Origin: Arcobacter suis CECT 7833
Lineage (GTDB): Bacteria; Campylobacterota; Campylobacteria; Campylobacterales; Arcobacteraceae
Direction: 5' to 3'
NCBI RefSeq assembly: GCF_003544815.1
Contig: NZ_CP032100.1
Location: 124,001 to 188,000, forward strand
Length of the DNA: 64,000 nucleotides
Below the pieces are notes generated by a model that was not told where the DNA came from, did not search any database, and was given only the letters and a program-made list of their open reading frames with translations. Made by a program: the position numbers and the translations under genes. Each line of letters starts with the position of its first letter. The first letter of the stretch is position 1. Positions 31,601 to 39,684 of the stretch are shown here, piece after piece.

Positions 31601-32107
31601 GTACCACCTTTAAGTGAAGCGATAAAAGTATTAGAATTTCCAAGACAAAAAAGAAAACCGTTCAGATGTATTGCTGACTTTTTTGCAAATGATAGACTTG
31701 ATGTTGTGGCATTTACACTTGCAAGTGCTGGGCTTAAAATCTCTGATTATGAAAGAAGTATTTATGATAAAGGTGAGTTTAGTAAATATTACCAAGTTCA
31801 TGGACTTGGAGTTGAACTAGCTGAAGCTCTTGCCGAAGTTTTACACAAACAAATAAGACTAGATTTAGATATTGTGCCAAAAGAGGGACACACTCTAAAT
31901 GATGTTCAAATGAAACAATATGTAGGTTGCCGATATTCACCAGGATACGCAGCTTGTCCAGATTTAGCAATGAATAGAGATATCTTTGATTTACTAAATC
32001 CTGAAGAGTTCGGAATAGAATTATCTGAAACTTTTCAAATGCATCCAGAACAAACAACTTGTGCTATTGTGGTTACTCACAAAGAAGCAAACTACTACAA
32101 TATTTAA
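28631..32107 (+). CDS. metH: Cobalamin-dependent methionine synthase
   Basis: Transfers methyl from methyltetrahydrofolate to homocysteine via cobalamin. The 1158-residue chain has all four modules: homocysteine-binding domain (about 1-310, IDGAMGTQLQ near the start and zinc site GGCCGTTPEH at about 287-296), pterin-binding domain (from LIGERSNATGSKAF, about 337-350), B12 domain with the axial histidine in GDVHDVGKNLVD (about 724-735), and the C-terminal SAM-dependent reactivation domain (GCRYSPGYAACPD). The ATG follows AGAGAAAAAA. Monocistronic, with a downstream terminator; no riboswitch is visible in the 84-base leader. Confidence 0.98.
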   Translation: MLETIKNLIKEKVLIIDGAMGTQLQLADIKQEEWLFENQDLEGCNELLNLTAPHILEKIHDDYALAGADLICTNTFGSMPWVLDEYGIGHTSYELSRLGAELVKKSCEKYSTPQKPRFVVASIGPGTKLPSLGHIKYDEMYEGYKIMAQGLADGGTDIFLLETCQDPLQIKAALHALNDTAPHIPIMVSVTIELSGTMLIGTDAMTIAAILSPFNILSLGFNCGTGPKQVHKHVKTLSEVCKFPISVHANAGLPQNRGGKTYYPMQPDEFTALQKEFLKIHGVSFLGGCCGTTPEHIQALAKAVENDVPLKPCGFLKASLASLFGTVPLKQEPAPLLIGERSNATGSKAFRELLKANDYEGTLSVGQQQVRAGAHVIDVSVGFAGRDERFDMDEVVALYSQKVALPLMPDSTQIYALEAALKQIGGRAIINSVNLEDGEEKFDAVCKLAKKFGAALVCLVIDEVGMAKTKEDKLRIAERIFDLCVNRHGFEASDLVFDMLTFTIGSGDDEYRTAGVETMEAIREFQILHPEVGTTLGLSNISFGLDQKARIYLNSIYLDHCVRAGLTSAIVNVKHILPLNKISAEDRLSCDNLIFNNHENGDPLFAFIEHFSNVEAQEEQTDEEYQKMEPIKKVQKLLLDGDKDRLLPLVEELRHSVNPEIIVNEWLIDGMKIIGELFGSGQMQLPFVLQSAETMKATVDALNPYLPKQEKDSETTLILGTVKGDVHDVGKNLVDIILSNNGFKVVNVGIKAGLDTFIDKLQEHNAHAIGMSGLLVKSTAVMKENLEELQRLGIKVPVLLGGAALTKNFIDDYCRPFYDGPIFYCRDAFDGVVSMQRIESGDSNNTALAADLIKIIDTSDRVEEEAVEIPPYEEIPLPEKGTFTFPPIWDRIAKTGAKLDKELIFKWINHRVLFRQRWGYKRGKQDSAKFLQYEKDVVEPTYQALKAELVDKDIFDPIAIYAYYPCISHDNKLYIFDKKYLFNTLEESKNVPPLSEAIKVLEFPRQKRKPFRCIADFFANDRLDVVAFTLASAGLKISDYERSIYDKGEFSKYYQVHGLGVELAEALAEVLHKQIRLDLDIVPKEGHTLNDVQMKQYVGCRYSPGYAACPDLAMNRDIFDLLNPEEFGIELSETFQMHPEQTTCAIVVTHKEANYYNI

Positions 32108-32117
32108 CACTAAAACA

Positions 32118-32150
32118 AAGGATGCATCTTTTGCATCCTTATATATTTTT
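32118..32150 (+). terminator. Terminator of metH
   Basis: A 9-bp stem AAGGATGCA/TGCATCCTT (32118-32126 and 32132-32140) with a TCTTT loop is followed by ATATATTTTT. It lies just past the metH stop and ahead of the EamA gene. Confidence 0.85.
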
Positions 32151-32165
32151 CCATAGGATTACAAT

Positions 32166-33020
32166 TTGACAAACAACGCTAAAGGTTTAGCTCTTACATC
32201 TTTGGGTGTATTTATTATGAGTTTAGAATCTCTTTTTATAAAATTTACAACAATTTCGCCTTTTTTATTCTCTTTTTATATAGGAATATTTATGTTTATT
32301 TCTATGATTTCAACATTTTTATTTAAAGAAAAAGCCGTTTTAAAAAAAGCTTTAAATACAAATTTACCTATGATGATAGTTTGTGCTACTTTGATGGGAA
32401 CTTCAAATATCTTTTTTATCACAGCTGTAAAAACAACAACTGTAGCAAATGTTGTAATTATTTTTAGTACAGCTGCTCTTTTTTCTGCTTTATTTGCTTA
32501 TTTATTTTATAAAGAAAAAATTACAAAAAATATAATAATTGCTTCATTTTTTATGTTTGTAGGATTATTTATAATATTTAATGACAAACTAGAAATAGGA
32601 AGTATTGAAGGAAATATTTATGCTCTTTTTTGTACAGCATTATTTGCTACTTCGTATGTTTTATTATCACGATATAAAGATATGAATAGGGTTGTTTTAA
32701 CTGCTTTTAGTGGATTGGCCTTGAGTATAATTGCATTTTTCTTTTGTGATGAATTAGCTATTGATTTTAAAACTTTAACAGTTGTAATGATTATGGGATT
32801 GTTAATAAGTCCTATTTCAAGGGTATTATTAGGTACTGGAGCAAAATATATAAGGGCTAGTGAAGTTTCTCTTTTGATGATTATTGAAACTATTATGGCA
32901 CCTATTTGGGTTTGGATATTTTTGAATGAAGTACCAAGTTCTTATACATTTATTGGAGGAAGTATAATAATAGCTACTTTGATAATAAATTCGATATATA
33001 CTTTAAAAAAAGAGAATTAA
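32166..33020 (+). CDS. EamA family drug/metabolite exporter
   Basis: A 284-residue inner-membrane protein with about ten membrane segments arranged as two EamA repeats (about 5-135 and 146-280). The second repeat ends in the usual IIETIMAPIWVWIFLNEVPSSYTFIGGSIIIATLI. The substrate is unknown. The start is TTG with AGGA seven bases upstream; no earlier ATG is in frame after the metH terminator. A hairpin at 33027-33056 separates it from the convergent doxX-like gene. Confidence 0.88.
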   Translation: MTNNAKGLALTSLGVFIMSLESLFIKFTTISPFLFSFYIGIFMFISMISTFLFKEKAVLKKALNTNLPMMIVCATLMGTSNIFFITAVKTTTVANVVIIFSTAALFSALFAYLFYKEKITKNIIIASFFMFVGLFIIFNDKLEIGSIEGNIYALFCTALFATSYVLLSRYKDMNRVVLTAFSGLALSIIAFFFCDELAIDFKTLTVVMIMGLLISPISRVLLGTGAKYIRASEVSLLMIIETIMAPIWVWIFLNEVPSSYTFIGGSIIIATLIINSIYTLKKEN

Positions 33021-33026
33021 TAAGTC

Positions 33027-33056
33027 TATCTTTCCAAACGAGAATTTGGAAAGATA
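33027..33056. terminator. Hairpin between EamA and DoxX genes
   Basis: A 12-bp perfect stem (33027-33038 with 33045-33056, core CTTTCCAAA) between convergent genes. T runs are poor on both sides, so it is a weak terminator candidate. Confidence 0.5.
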
Positions 33057-33066
33057 TGATTTCTAA

Positions 33067-33507
33067 TTAGGCTTTAATTTCACACTTTTTGCATCTAGCA
33101 TCAAAACTATATTTACCCGCACCAATAAACATAATTGAAATTGAAGCTAAAAGATAAATTAATGCTAATTCAATTACTGGACCACCACTTTTCCCTAAAG
33201 CAAAAAGTTCACTACCATGAGCTAAAAATATTGCAAAAACCATAGTTAAAGCAAAAAACAGCGATGAAATTCTAGTAAAAAGCCCAAGAATAATTAAAAT
33301 AGGGAAAACAATTTCTCCTAAATAAACTCCATAAGCTACAAACTCAGGAAGACCAGCACTTGTAACTAAAAATTTTATACCATCAATTCCATTAAAGAAT
33401 TTAAAAAATCCATGAAATAACATAAGTCCAGCAATAGATAATCGTAAAATTAATTTTCCAATATCTTCATTTAAAACAGATTCTAATTTGTTTTCAAAAC
33501 AAGTCAT
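33067..33507 (-). CDS. DoxX family membrane protein
   Basis: A 146-residue inner-membrane protein with four membrane segments and the family pattern RLSIAGLMLFHGFFKFFNGIDGI (about 23-45) and EIVFPILIILGLFTRISSLFFALTM (about 66-90). DoxX proteins are poorly understood; some act with redox or stress systems. The C-terminal ARCKKCEIKA has a CxxC pair, which is unusual and could bind metal or be redox-active. The start follows AAGGAATTATTAA. A TACAAT box followed by CGCGA lies just upstream. Confidence 0.85.
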   Translation of the reverse strand: MTCFENKLESVLNEDIGKLILRLSIAGLMLFHGFFKFFNGIDGIKFLVTSAGLPEFVAYGVYLGEIVFPILIILGLFTRISSLFFALTMVFAIFLAHGSELFALGKSGGPVIELALIYLLASISIMFIGAGKYSFDARCKKCEIKA

Positions 33508-33540
33508 TTAATAATTCCTTTTATTTTTTCGCGATTGTAA

Positions 33541-34134
33541 CTATTTAATATTAAGTAATTGTTTAGTGTGATATTTTCGTAATAAAATCAAAGCTAAAAC
33601 ACAACCCAATAAGGCCCAAGCCATGTCACTTTGGGTATCCCAAATATATCCTTGAGTTCCTAAAAAATCATTTGAAGCTTCGTTTGTAAAAATAGCAACC
33701 CACCATTCTACAAGTTCATAAAAGGCAGAAAGTGCTAAACAAAAACAAATAATAAAAAAATTCCTCCATGATTCAATAGTAATGATACTTTTTCTTATGA
33801 TTATTTCTCTGGCTATCATAGCTGGAATAAAACCTTGGGCTAAATGACCGAGCTTATCATAGTCATTTCTTTCTTGATCTAAAATCTCTTTTATAAAATC
33901 AAATAGTGGAACATGGGCATAAGTATAGTGACCACCAATCATCAAAATGATGCAATGGATTAAAATCAATGTATAAACTAAAGATGTGAGTTTAAATTTT
34001 TTATAAGTAAGTGCTAAAACAATTAAAGCAATTATTGCTGGAAGTACTTCTAAAAACCAAGTGAATAAATCTTTTGGATTAATGATCGACCAAATAAAAA
34101 CAGAAAAATAAACAAATAACCAAATTTTAATCAT
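33541..34134 (-). CDS. YjdF-like (DUF2238) inner membrane protein
   Basis: A 197-residue protein with about six membrane segments. The conserved block YDKLGHLAQGFIPAMIAREII (about 94-114) and FCLALSAFYELVEWWVAIFTNEASNDFLGTQGYIWDTQSDM (about 134-174) are the DUF2238 signature; histidine, glutamate and aspartate cluster there. No function is known for the family. The start follows AAGGATTACA. It stands 33 bases upstream of the doxX-like gene, with which it may be read. Confidence 0.87.
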   Translation of the reverse strand: MIKIWLFVYFSVFIWSIINPKDLFTWFLEVLPAIIALIVLALTYKKFKLTSLVYTLILIHCIILMIGGHYTYAHVPLFDFIKEILDQERNDYDKLGHLAQGFIPAMIAREIIIRKSIITIESWRNFFIICFCLALSAFYELVEWWVAIFTNEASNDFLGTQGYIWDTQSDMAWALLGCVLALILLRKYHTKQLLNIK

Positions 34135-34162
34135 TGTAATCCTTTAGAAATGTTAATTATCC

Positions 34163-34168
34163 TATAAT
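34163..34168 (+). promoter_or_regulatory. -10 box of the iron alcohol dehydrogenase gene
   Basis: TATAAT 36 bases before the start codon. There is no clear -35. Confidence 0.5.
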
Positions 34169-34198
34169 AAAGCTTCAAAATTATTATAAAGGCTTATT

Positions 34199-35338
34199 AT
34201 GAACTATACATATTTTAATCCAACTTCAATTGAGTTTGGAACAGATAAAATAAAATCAATAGTTAACTATATTGATAAGAAATTAAAAGTATTAGTTGTT
34301 TATGGTGGTGGAAGTATCAAAAAGAATGGAGTTTATGAACAAGTAAAAACAGCACTTGAGGGTTATACTTGGTTAGAATTTAGTGGAGTTGAACCTAATC
34401 CATCTTATGAGACTTTAAATAAAGCCGTAAAAATCATAAAAGATGAAAAAATAGATTTTGTTTTAGCTGTTGGTGGAGGTTCTGTAATTGATGGAAGTAA
34501 ATACTTAGTTGCAGCTGCCCTTTATGATGGTGATGGTTGGGATTTTTTAGATGGTTCAAAACAAGTAGAAAAGGCACTTCCTTTAGGAGCTATTTTAACT
34601 CTTCCTGCAACAGGAAGTGAATCAAATACAACAGCTGTAATTTCAAAAAAATCAACAAATGAAAAAAGATATTTTGGTTCACCTTTACTTTATCCAAAGT
34701 TTGCAGTTTTAGACCCAAATGTAATGAGTACATTAGATGATAGACAATTAGCAAATGGTTTAGTTGATGCATTTGTACATACATGTGAACAATATTTAAC
34801 ATATCCAAATACATCACTTTTACATGATGGTTATGCTCAAACTATTTTAAAAGGTTTACATACTTTATCAATGGATTGGGAAAATAGAAAAACAATTTCA
34901 TGGCAAGAAAATCTAATGCTATTAGCAAATCAAGCTTTAAATGGATTTATAGGTTCAGGAGTTCCTCAAGATTGGGCAACACATATGATAGGACATGAAA
35001 TAACTGCATTTTATGGACTGGACCATGCACGAAGTTTAGCAGTAGTTCAACCACAACTTTTAAGAGTAATGATTGAAGATAAAAAAGAAAAATTAACTTT
35101 GATGGGTAAAGAAGTTTTTGATATGCCAAATAACTATGAATTAGTGATTGAAGCAATTGAATACATGTACAATAGTATTGGTGTGAGTACGAATTTAAAT
35201 GATTATGAGATTGATGATAAAGTAGTTGAAAATATCACAACAGCTCTAAAAGCTCATGGCATGACAAATATTGGAGAAAGAGGAAATGTTACTTTAGAAA
35301 AAGTAGCTCAGATTTTAAATATGGCTATGAAAAAATAA
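34199..35338 (+). CDS. Iron-containing alcohol dehydrogenase (YqhD / butanol dehydrogenase group)
   Basis: A 379-residue NAD(P)H-dependent aldehyde/alcohol oxidoreductase. The dinucleotide fold shows VVYGGGSIKKNGVYEQV (about 35-51) and LAVGGGSVIDGSKYLV (about 91-106). The iron ligands are in LVDAFVHTCEQYL (Asp and His about 191-195) and in HMIGHEITAFYGLDHARSLAVVQP (about 262-285). GGGS with Asn/Ser after it suggests NADPH preference as in YqhD, which reduces toxic aldehydes. Monocistronic. Its stop is 3 bases from the end of the convergent kinase gene. Confidence 0.93.
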   Translation: MNYTYFNPTSIEFGTDKIKSIVNYIDKKLKVLVVYGGGSIKKNGVYEQVKTALEGYTWLEFSGVEPNPSYETLNKAVKIIKDEKIDFVLAVGGGSVIDGSKYLVAAALYDGDGWDFLDGSKQVEKALPLGAILTLPATGSESNTTAVISKKSTNEKRYFGSPLLYPKFAVLDPNVMSTLDDRQLANGLVDAFVHTCEQYLTYPNTSLLHDGYAQTILKGLHTLSMDWENRKTISWQENLMLLANQALNGFIGSGVPQDWATHMIGHEITAFYGLDHARSLAVVQPQLLRVMIEDKKEKLTLMGKEVFDMPNNYELVIEAIEYMYNSIGVSTNLNDYEIDDKVVENITTALKAHGMTNIGERGNVTLEKVAQILNMAMKK

Positions 35339-35341
35339 ATT

Positions 35342-37888
35342 TTATTTATTTTCTAAGTCTAAAACTAAAGTAAATAAAGCTCCCATATAGATTTTATCTA
35401 TATGGGAAAATTCACTATTTTTTACATTTAAAGTTCCATTTAAATGTCTTTCTACTAAAAGTTTACTCATATAAAGTCCAATTCCAGTACCTTTGAATTT
35501 GTGTTTCGTTGTAAAATATGGTTCAAAAACCTTATCAATAATATTTTCTTTTATTCCACCTGCATTATCTTTTATATCAATAATCAAATAATTATCTTTT
35601 TTGTAAATATCAATAAAAATATATTTATCAGTAGTGATAATATATCTTAGTGCATCTTTTGCATTTACAAGAATATTCATAAAAACCTGAATAAGTTCGT
35701 TTTCTAAAGATAAAAATTCTACATTTTCAATATTTTTTATAATTTGAATTCTATTTTGAACAAAAGTATTTCCCATTAAATCCAAAGCTTTTTCGACAAC
35801 GCTATTGATATTTATTGTTGAGGTATTTTTCTTTTTACTAAAAAAGTTTCTGAAATCATCAATTGTATTTGATAGATATAAAGTTGATTTTTTTATATGA
35901 TTTATTCCTTCAAAAAATTCTTTATCACTTAATGTACTAAACTCTTTTTTAACTTCCATTCCAGAAGCGGCAACACTAATTGTAGAGAGTGGTTGTCTCC
36001 ATTGGTGCGCTATATTTTCGAGCATTTCACCCATTGAAGCCATTCTTGATTGTTGAATTAAAATTCTATTTTTTTCTTCATTTTTTTGAATTTCAATTGC
36101 AATCTTTTCATTTAATTGTGAATTTAATTTTTTTAATAAATATTGTCTATAAAATAAAACCAAAATAAAAGTAAAAATAATCAAAACTGCTAATATTTTA
36201 TAAAAAAATCCATAATCTAAACTATTTTGATAATTTACAGAAATCCAATTATTTAAAATTTCTTGTTTTTGAATTATTGAAATATCATTTATTGCTTTAT
36301 TAAAAATATCATTTAAAATTGGTTCGTCATTTCTTGTTCCAACTCCTAAATTCCAAGTTTCATCAAATCTTCCTGAGATTTTTAATTGTCCAATATAGTT
36401 ATTTTGTATATGGTATCCAAGGGTTACAAGAGTATCAATAAAACCAAAAACTTTTCCTTTTTGAACAAGATTTAATCCTTCTTGAATATCTTCTACATCA
36501 ATAAAATCTATATTTGGATATTTCATTCTTAAAATTTCACCAATAGCATAATCTTTTATAATTGCTAATTTTTTATCTTTTATTTGTGAAAAATCATTTA
36601 TAAAAGGAGCATTTATATCAGCTGCAATTACCAAAGGAATGTTTAAATAAGGCATTGTAAAATTAAGATACTTTTCTCTTTGAGGTGTTGTTCTAACAAG
36701 TGAAAATATATCACAAACTCTTTTTTGACCAAGTTCTAAAGATTCACTCCAAGTTTTTGTAGGAACTAAAGTAATTGGTATTTTAATTTTACTTTCAAGT
36801 ATTTTTATATAATCAGCGGCTATTCCAATATGTTTATTATTTTCAATTTTTTCAAAAGGCATCCAGTTTGGGTCAACGCACATTTTGATAGTTTTTTTAT
36901 TTTCTAAATATATTTTTTCTTTTTCATTTAATAAAAAATTATTTTCAAGATGTTTTGTATAAACAAAATCTTCTGAATTAATTTCATTTTTAATTAAACC
37001 CATTACTCGGTAAGTATTTATTATTAGATTGATTTTTTCTTGAGTTATTGTTCCAATTTTTCCATCTTTATCAAAAGCTAATTTTTTCATTTCATTTGCT
37101 TCAAAAATAAAACTTTCTAAACTTTTGTTTTGAGAATTATATTTTTCATGGATTAATTTTGCAATTTCATCTATATTATTAAAAGCATATTCCCAACCTT
37201 TGATGGTTGCTTTATAAAAATCTTTTACAAGTTTTGGGTTATTTAAAGCAAAATCTTTTGTGGTAAAAATAATATCTTCATAAAAATCAAAACCATAATC
37301 TTTAGGTTTAAATACTCTACTTTCATAACCTTTTTCTTTCAGTAAAAAAGGTTCATTCGTAATATAAGCTAACATCAAATCAGTTTTTTTATTTATTAAG
37401 TCATCAATATTAAAAGAGTGTTCTAAAAATTGTAAATTAGAAGTATTAATGCCTTTACTTATAATCATAGATTTAAAAGTTGCAAAATCTTGTTGCTCTT
37501 TTGTTATCATTATTTTTTTGTTTTTTATATCTTCAATGTAGTTAATATCTGAATTTTTTAAAGTAAGAAGAATCAATGGAGAAGATTGAAAAATCGAGCC
37601 TAATAAAACAATATCTTTTCCATTTGATTTATCTGCAATCAAAGAACTTGAGCCAATTCCAAAATCAGATTTTTTATTGATAACTTCATCTAAAACATTT
37701 GAATCATTATATTTTTTTAGTTCAACATCAAGACCAACTTCTTTATAAAAACCTTTTTCAATAGCTGTATAAAAACCAGCGAATTGAAATTGGTCAAACC
37801 ACATAAGTTGAACAGAAGTTTTTTGTAAATTTGAAGCATTTAAAAAAGGCAAAGCACTCAATATCAAAGCAAATATTAACTTTTTCAA
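35342..37888 (-). CDS. Sensor histidine kinase with two tandem periplasmic binding domains
   Basis: An 848-residue fusion. After a signal peptide (about 1-18) comes an NMT1/THI5-like binding domain (about 20-310, SVQLMWFDQFQFAGFYTAIEKGFY). A second, family-3 solute-binding domain follows (about 325-550, KMCVDPNWMPFEKIENNKHIGIAADY), then one membrane segment (about 560-582) and the kinase. The H-box is MLENIAHQWRQPLSTIS and the ATP site has NILVNAKDALR, DNAGGI and GTGIGLYMS. It should sense small molecules, perhaps pyrimidine-like or amino-acid-like. The start is TTG with AAGGAG. No response regulator gene adjoins it. Confidence 0.92.
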   Translation of the reverse strand: MKKLIFALILSALPFLNASNLQKTSVQLMWFDQFQFAGFYTAIEKGFYKEVGLDVELKKYNDSNVLDEVINKKSDFGIGSSSLIADKSNGKDIVLLGSIFQSSPLILLTLKNSDINYIEDIKNKKIMITKEQQDFATFKSMIISKGINTSNLQFLEHSFNIDDLINKKTDLMLAYITNEPFLLKEKGYESRVFKPKDYGFDFYEDIIFTTKDFALNNPKLVKDFYKATIKGWEYAFNNIDEIAKLIHEKYNSQNKSLESFIFEANEMKKLAFDKDGKIGTITQEKINLIINTYRVMGLIKNEINSEDFVYTKHLENNFLLNEKEKIYLENKKTIKMCVDPNWMPFEKIENNKHIGIAADYIKILESKIKIPITLVPTKTWSESLELGQKRVCDIFSLVRTTPQREKYLNFTMPYLNIPLVIAADINAPFINDFSQIKDKKLAIIKDYAIGEILRMKYPNIDFIDVEDIQEGLNLVQKGKVFGFIDTLVTLGYHIQNNYIGQLKISGRFDETWNLGVGTRNDEPILNDIFNKAINDISIIQKQEILNNWISVNYQNSLDYGFFYKILAVLIIFTFILVLFYRQYLLKKLNSQLNEKIAIEIQKNEEKNRILIQQSRMASMGEMLENIAHQWRQPLSTISVAASGMEVKKEFSTLSDKEFFEGINHIKKSTLYLSNTIDDFRNFFSKKKNTSTININSVVEKALDLMGNTFVQNRIQIIKNIENVEFLSLENELIQVFMNILVNAKDALRYIITTDKYIFIDIYKKDNYLIIDIKDNAGGIKENIIDKVFEPYFTTKHKFKGTGIGLYMSKLLVERHLNGTLNVKNSEFSHIDKIYMGALFTLVLDLENK
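35382..35406. repeat. Perfect hairpin in the kinase 3' end
   Basis: CCCATATAGA (35382-35391) and TCTATATGGG (35397-35406) form a 10-bp stem with a TTTTA loop. It lies inside coding sequence, 44 bases past the convergent alcohol dehydrogenase stop. It could terminate that transcript, though no T run follows. Confidence 0.45.
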
Positions 37889-37977
37889 GATGCTCCTTTT
37901 AAATAATTTAATCTTTAATTAACTCAATATTATAACAAACTAAGATAAAATATCTATCATTACTTTTAGGAATAAAT

Positions 37978-38472
37978 ATGTCTAAAGAAAAAACAATTAA
38001 AAATAAGCTTTTAGAGTATGTTTACACTATTTCTAAGCAACCAATATTATTAAAAGATTTATTAGTCGCAAATAGACAACACAATGATGGAATGCATGTA
38101 GATCCAGCAAAATTAGGATTTAGAATAAGATTAATTAGAGCATATATTGTTTATATAGGAATTGTTCTTGCTATTATAGTTCCAATTTCACTTTTAACTC
38201 ATAAACCTTTAGCCAAAATTGACCCACATATTTCTATTTTGGGAGCTATGGTTATAACAGCTGTTATATTTATAGGGTTTAACTTTTTTAGAGATAAAAT
38301 GAGAGATACTATGACTAAAGAACTTATTATTAGATCATGGAAACTGCATTTCCCATTTTTTACTTATGAAGAATATTCAGAGAAAATAGATGAAATTTTT
38401 GAAAAAGCTATGCGAGATGAAATCTCAAAAAGAGATTTAGAAAAGTATATTTTAGAAAATCTTTCAAAATAA
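37978..38472 (+). CDS. Two-span membrane protein of unknown function
   Basis: A 164-residue protein with two membrane segments (about 58-78 and 87-106), a basic N terminus and a charged cytoplasmic C terminus (KLHFPFFTYEEYSEKIDEIFEKAM). No known domain. It has its own TAAAAT -10 near 37946 and AGGA before the ATG. It stands alone, closed by a perfect palindrome shared with the convergent mnmD. Confidence 0.75.
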   Translation: MSKEKTIKNKLLEYVYTISKQPILLKDLLVANRQHNDGMHVDPAKLGFRIRLIRAYIVYIGIVLAIIVPISLLTHKPLAKIDPHISILGAMVITAVIFIGFNFFRDKMRDTMTKELIIRSWKLHFPFFTYEEYSEKIDEIFEKAMRDEISKRDLEKYILENLSK

Positions 38473-38495
38473 TAAGTAGTTTTAAAACTACTTAT
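38472..38495. terminator. Bidirectional terminator, palindromic
   Basis: A perfect 24-bp palindrome (core AAGTAGTTTTAAAACTACTT) overlaps the ends of both convergent genes. Its T content in each arm fits bidirectional termination, though no long U tail follows. Confidence 0.65.
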
Positions 38496-39237
38496 CATGC
38501 AAAGCAACAGCTTCTTTATTCCTTTGTTTTTTCAGTTCCATATCCACATATTTTTCTATCAACTCTTGTTTTTGTTTAAATGCTAAAGTGATTTTTCTTT
38601 TAACTGGTCTATTTTCATAGATAAAAAATCCAGCTTCATACATAGATAATCTTATTGGAGTTGCAATTGCGTAAGAACTCATGATAGAGTCGTTTTTACA
38701 AAGCTTATAAATATCATCAAAATACTCTTTTGTCCAAAGTTCAAAATTCACATCACTCGAAAAAGCATCTTGATAGATTATGTCAAAACTATTTGTTTTT
38801 AGGCTTTTTATATAATCTCTCGCATTTCCAATAAAAACTTCTATTTTGATTTTTTCATCTTCATATTTGTTGCTTTTTGCAACTGAATTTATAATGTATT
38901 TTATATTCTCAAACTCTTTTGGGAACTCAAAAGTTTTAAGTGAATTTACAAGATTTCCATCAAGTTCGGGAGAATAAAAGTTTAGTTTCACATCAAGATT
39001 ATTTAACAAACAATAATAAATAGTTGAAAATGTGTTATATCCAATCCCAAAACAAATATCCAAAATATTAAGTTCTTTTTTGTTTTTATGAAATGTAAAC
39101 GCTGGGATTATGTGTTTTGATAAAGCTTCGTTTATCGCGCCATCATCTGGATTGTGATAGTGTTGATTATATAGTTTTGAAAATAGGGTGTTTGAACCAT
39201 CTTTTGTGGTTACCACAGAGTTAATGTTGTCTTGCAC
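38488..39237 (-). CDS. mnmD: tRNA 5-methylaminomethyl-2-thiouridine methyltransferase (MnmD type)
   Basis: A 249-residue SAM-dependent methyltransferase matching the N-terminal half of MnmC, which makes mnm5s2U34 in certain tRNAs. Visible: TTKDGSNTLFSKLYNQHYHN (about 10-29), the SAM loop ILDICFGIGYNTFSTIYY (about 58-75), the acidic IYQDAFSSDVNFELWTKEYFDDI (about 153-175). The FAD oxidase half of MnmC is absent, as in other stand-alone MnmD proteins. The start is GTG, directly after the upstream gene's TAA, so translation is coupled. Part of the luxS cluster. Confidence 0.9.
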   Translation of the reverse strand: MQDNINSVVTTKDGSNTLFSKLYNQHYHNPDDGAINEALSKHIIPAFTFHKNKKELNILDICFGIGYNTFSTIYYCLLNNLDVKLNFYSPELDGNLVNSLKTFEFPKEFENIKYIINSVAKSNKYEDEKIKIEVFIGNARDYIKSLKTNSFDIIYQDAFSSDVNFELWTKEYFDDIYKLCKNDSIMSSYAIATPIRLSMYEAGFFIYENRPVKRKITLAFKQKQELIEKYVDMELKKQRNKEAVALHDK

Positions 39238-39681
39238 TTATAGTCCATTGTCCCAATGGTGCATTTTTTTTGCTGTAAAAATATAAACATCATCAAAAAG
39301 CTCAATACAATTTGGTGCTTGAAAACCAACACTTTCAAGTAAATCTAAAAGTTCGTATCTATTGTCATTTGAGATTTTTTCTAGGATTATGATGTTTCCT
39401 GAGTTTTCTAAAGCTTTGTACATAATTTTTAAAATAGTCTCTTGGTTTTTGCAAAAAGATAAAATATCTCCTAAAACTATATATTCAAACTCTCTTGCTG
39501 TTGCTTTTAGTTTTGCACTCTCTTCATCAACAAAAGAAATATATTTTATATTTCCTTCGTTTTGAGCTCGAATTTCTTCTAAAGTAGAATCAACTAAATC
39601 TAAAGAGTTATTTATATGAAGAATAGAAATATTTGTATATGGTGAAAATAACTCTTTAAAAAGATTGAGTTTTTGTTGCAC
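39238..39681 (-). CDS. Conserved protein between luxS and mnmD, Rossmann-like
   Basis: A 147-residue protein of unknown function. Strands such as ISILHINNS, IKYISFVDEESA, FEYIVLGDILSFC and GNIIILEKIS followed by LLESVGFQAPNCIELFDDVYIFTAKK suggest a trimmed SAM-methyltransferase fold without a clear glycine-rich SAM loop. The start is GTG, 3 bases after the luxS stop, with AGGAAAC in the end of luxS. The placement between luxS and mnmD suggests a link to methyl metabolism, by context only. Confidence 0.65.
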   Translation of the reverse strand: MQQKLNLFKELFSPYTNISILHINNSLDLVDSTLEEIRAQNEGNIKYISFVDEESAKLKATAREFEYIVLGDILSFCKNQETILKIMYKALENSGNIIILEKISNDNRYELLDLLESVGFQAPNCIELFDDVYIFTAKKMHHWDNGL

Positions 39682-39684
39682 TTT

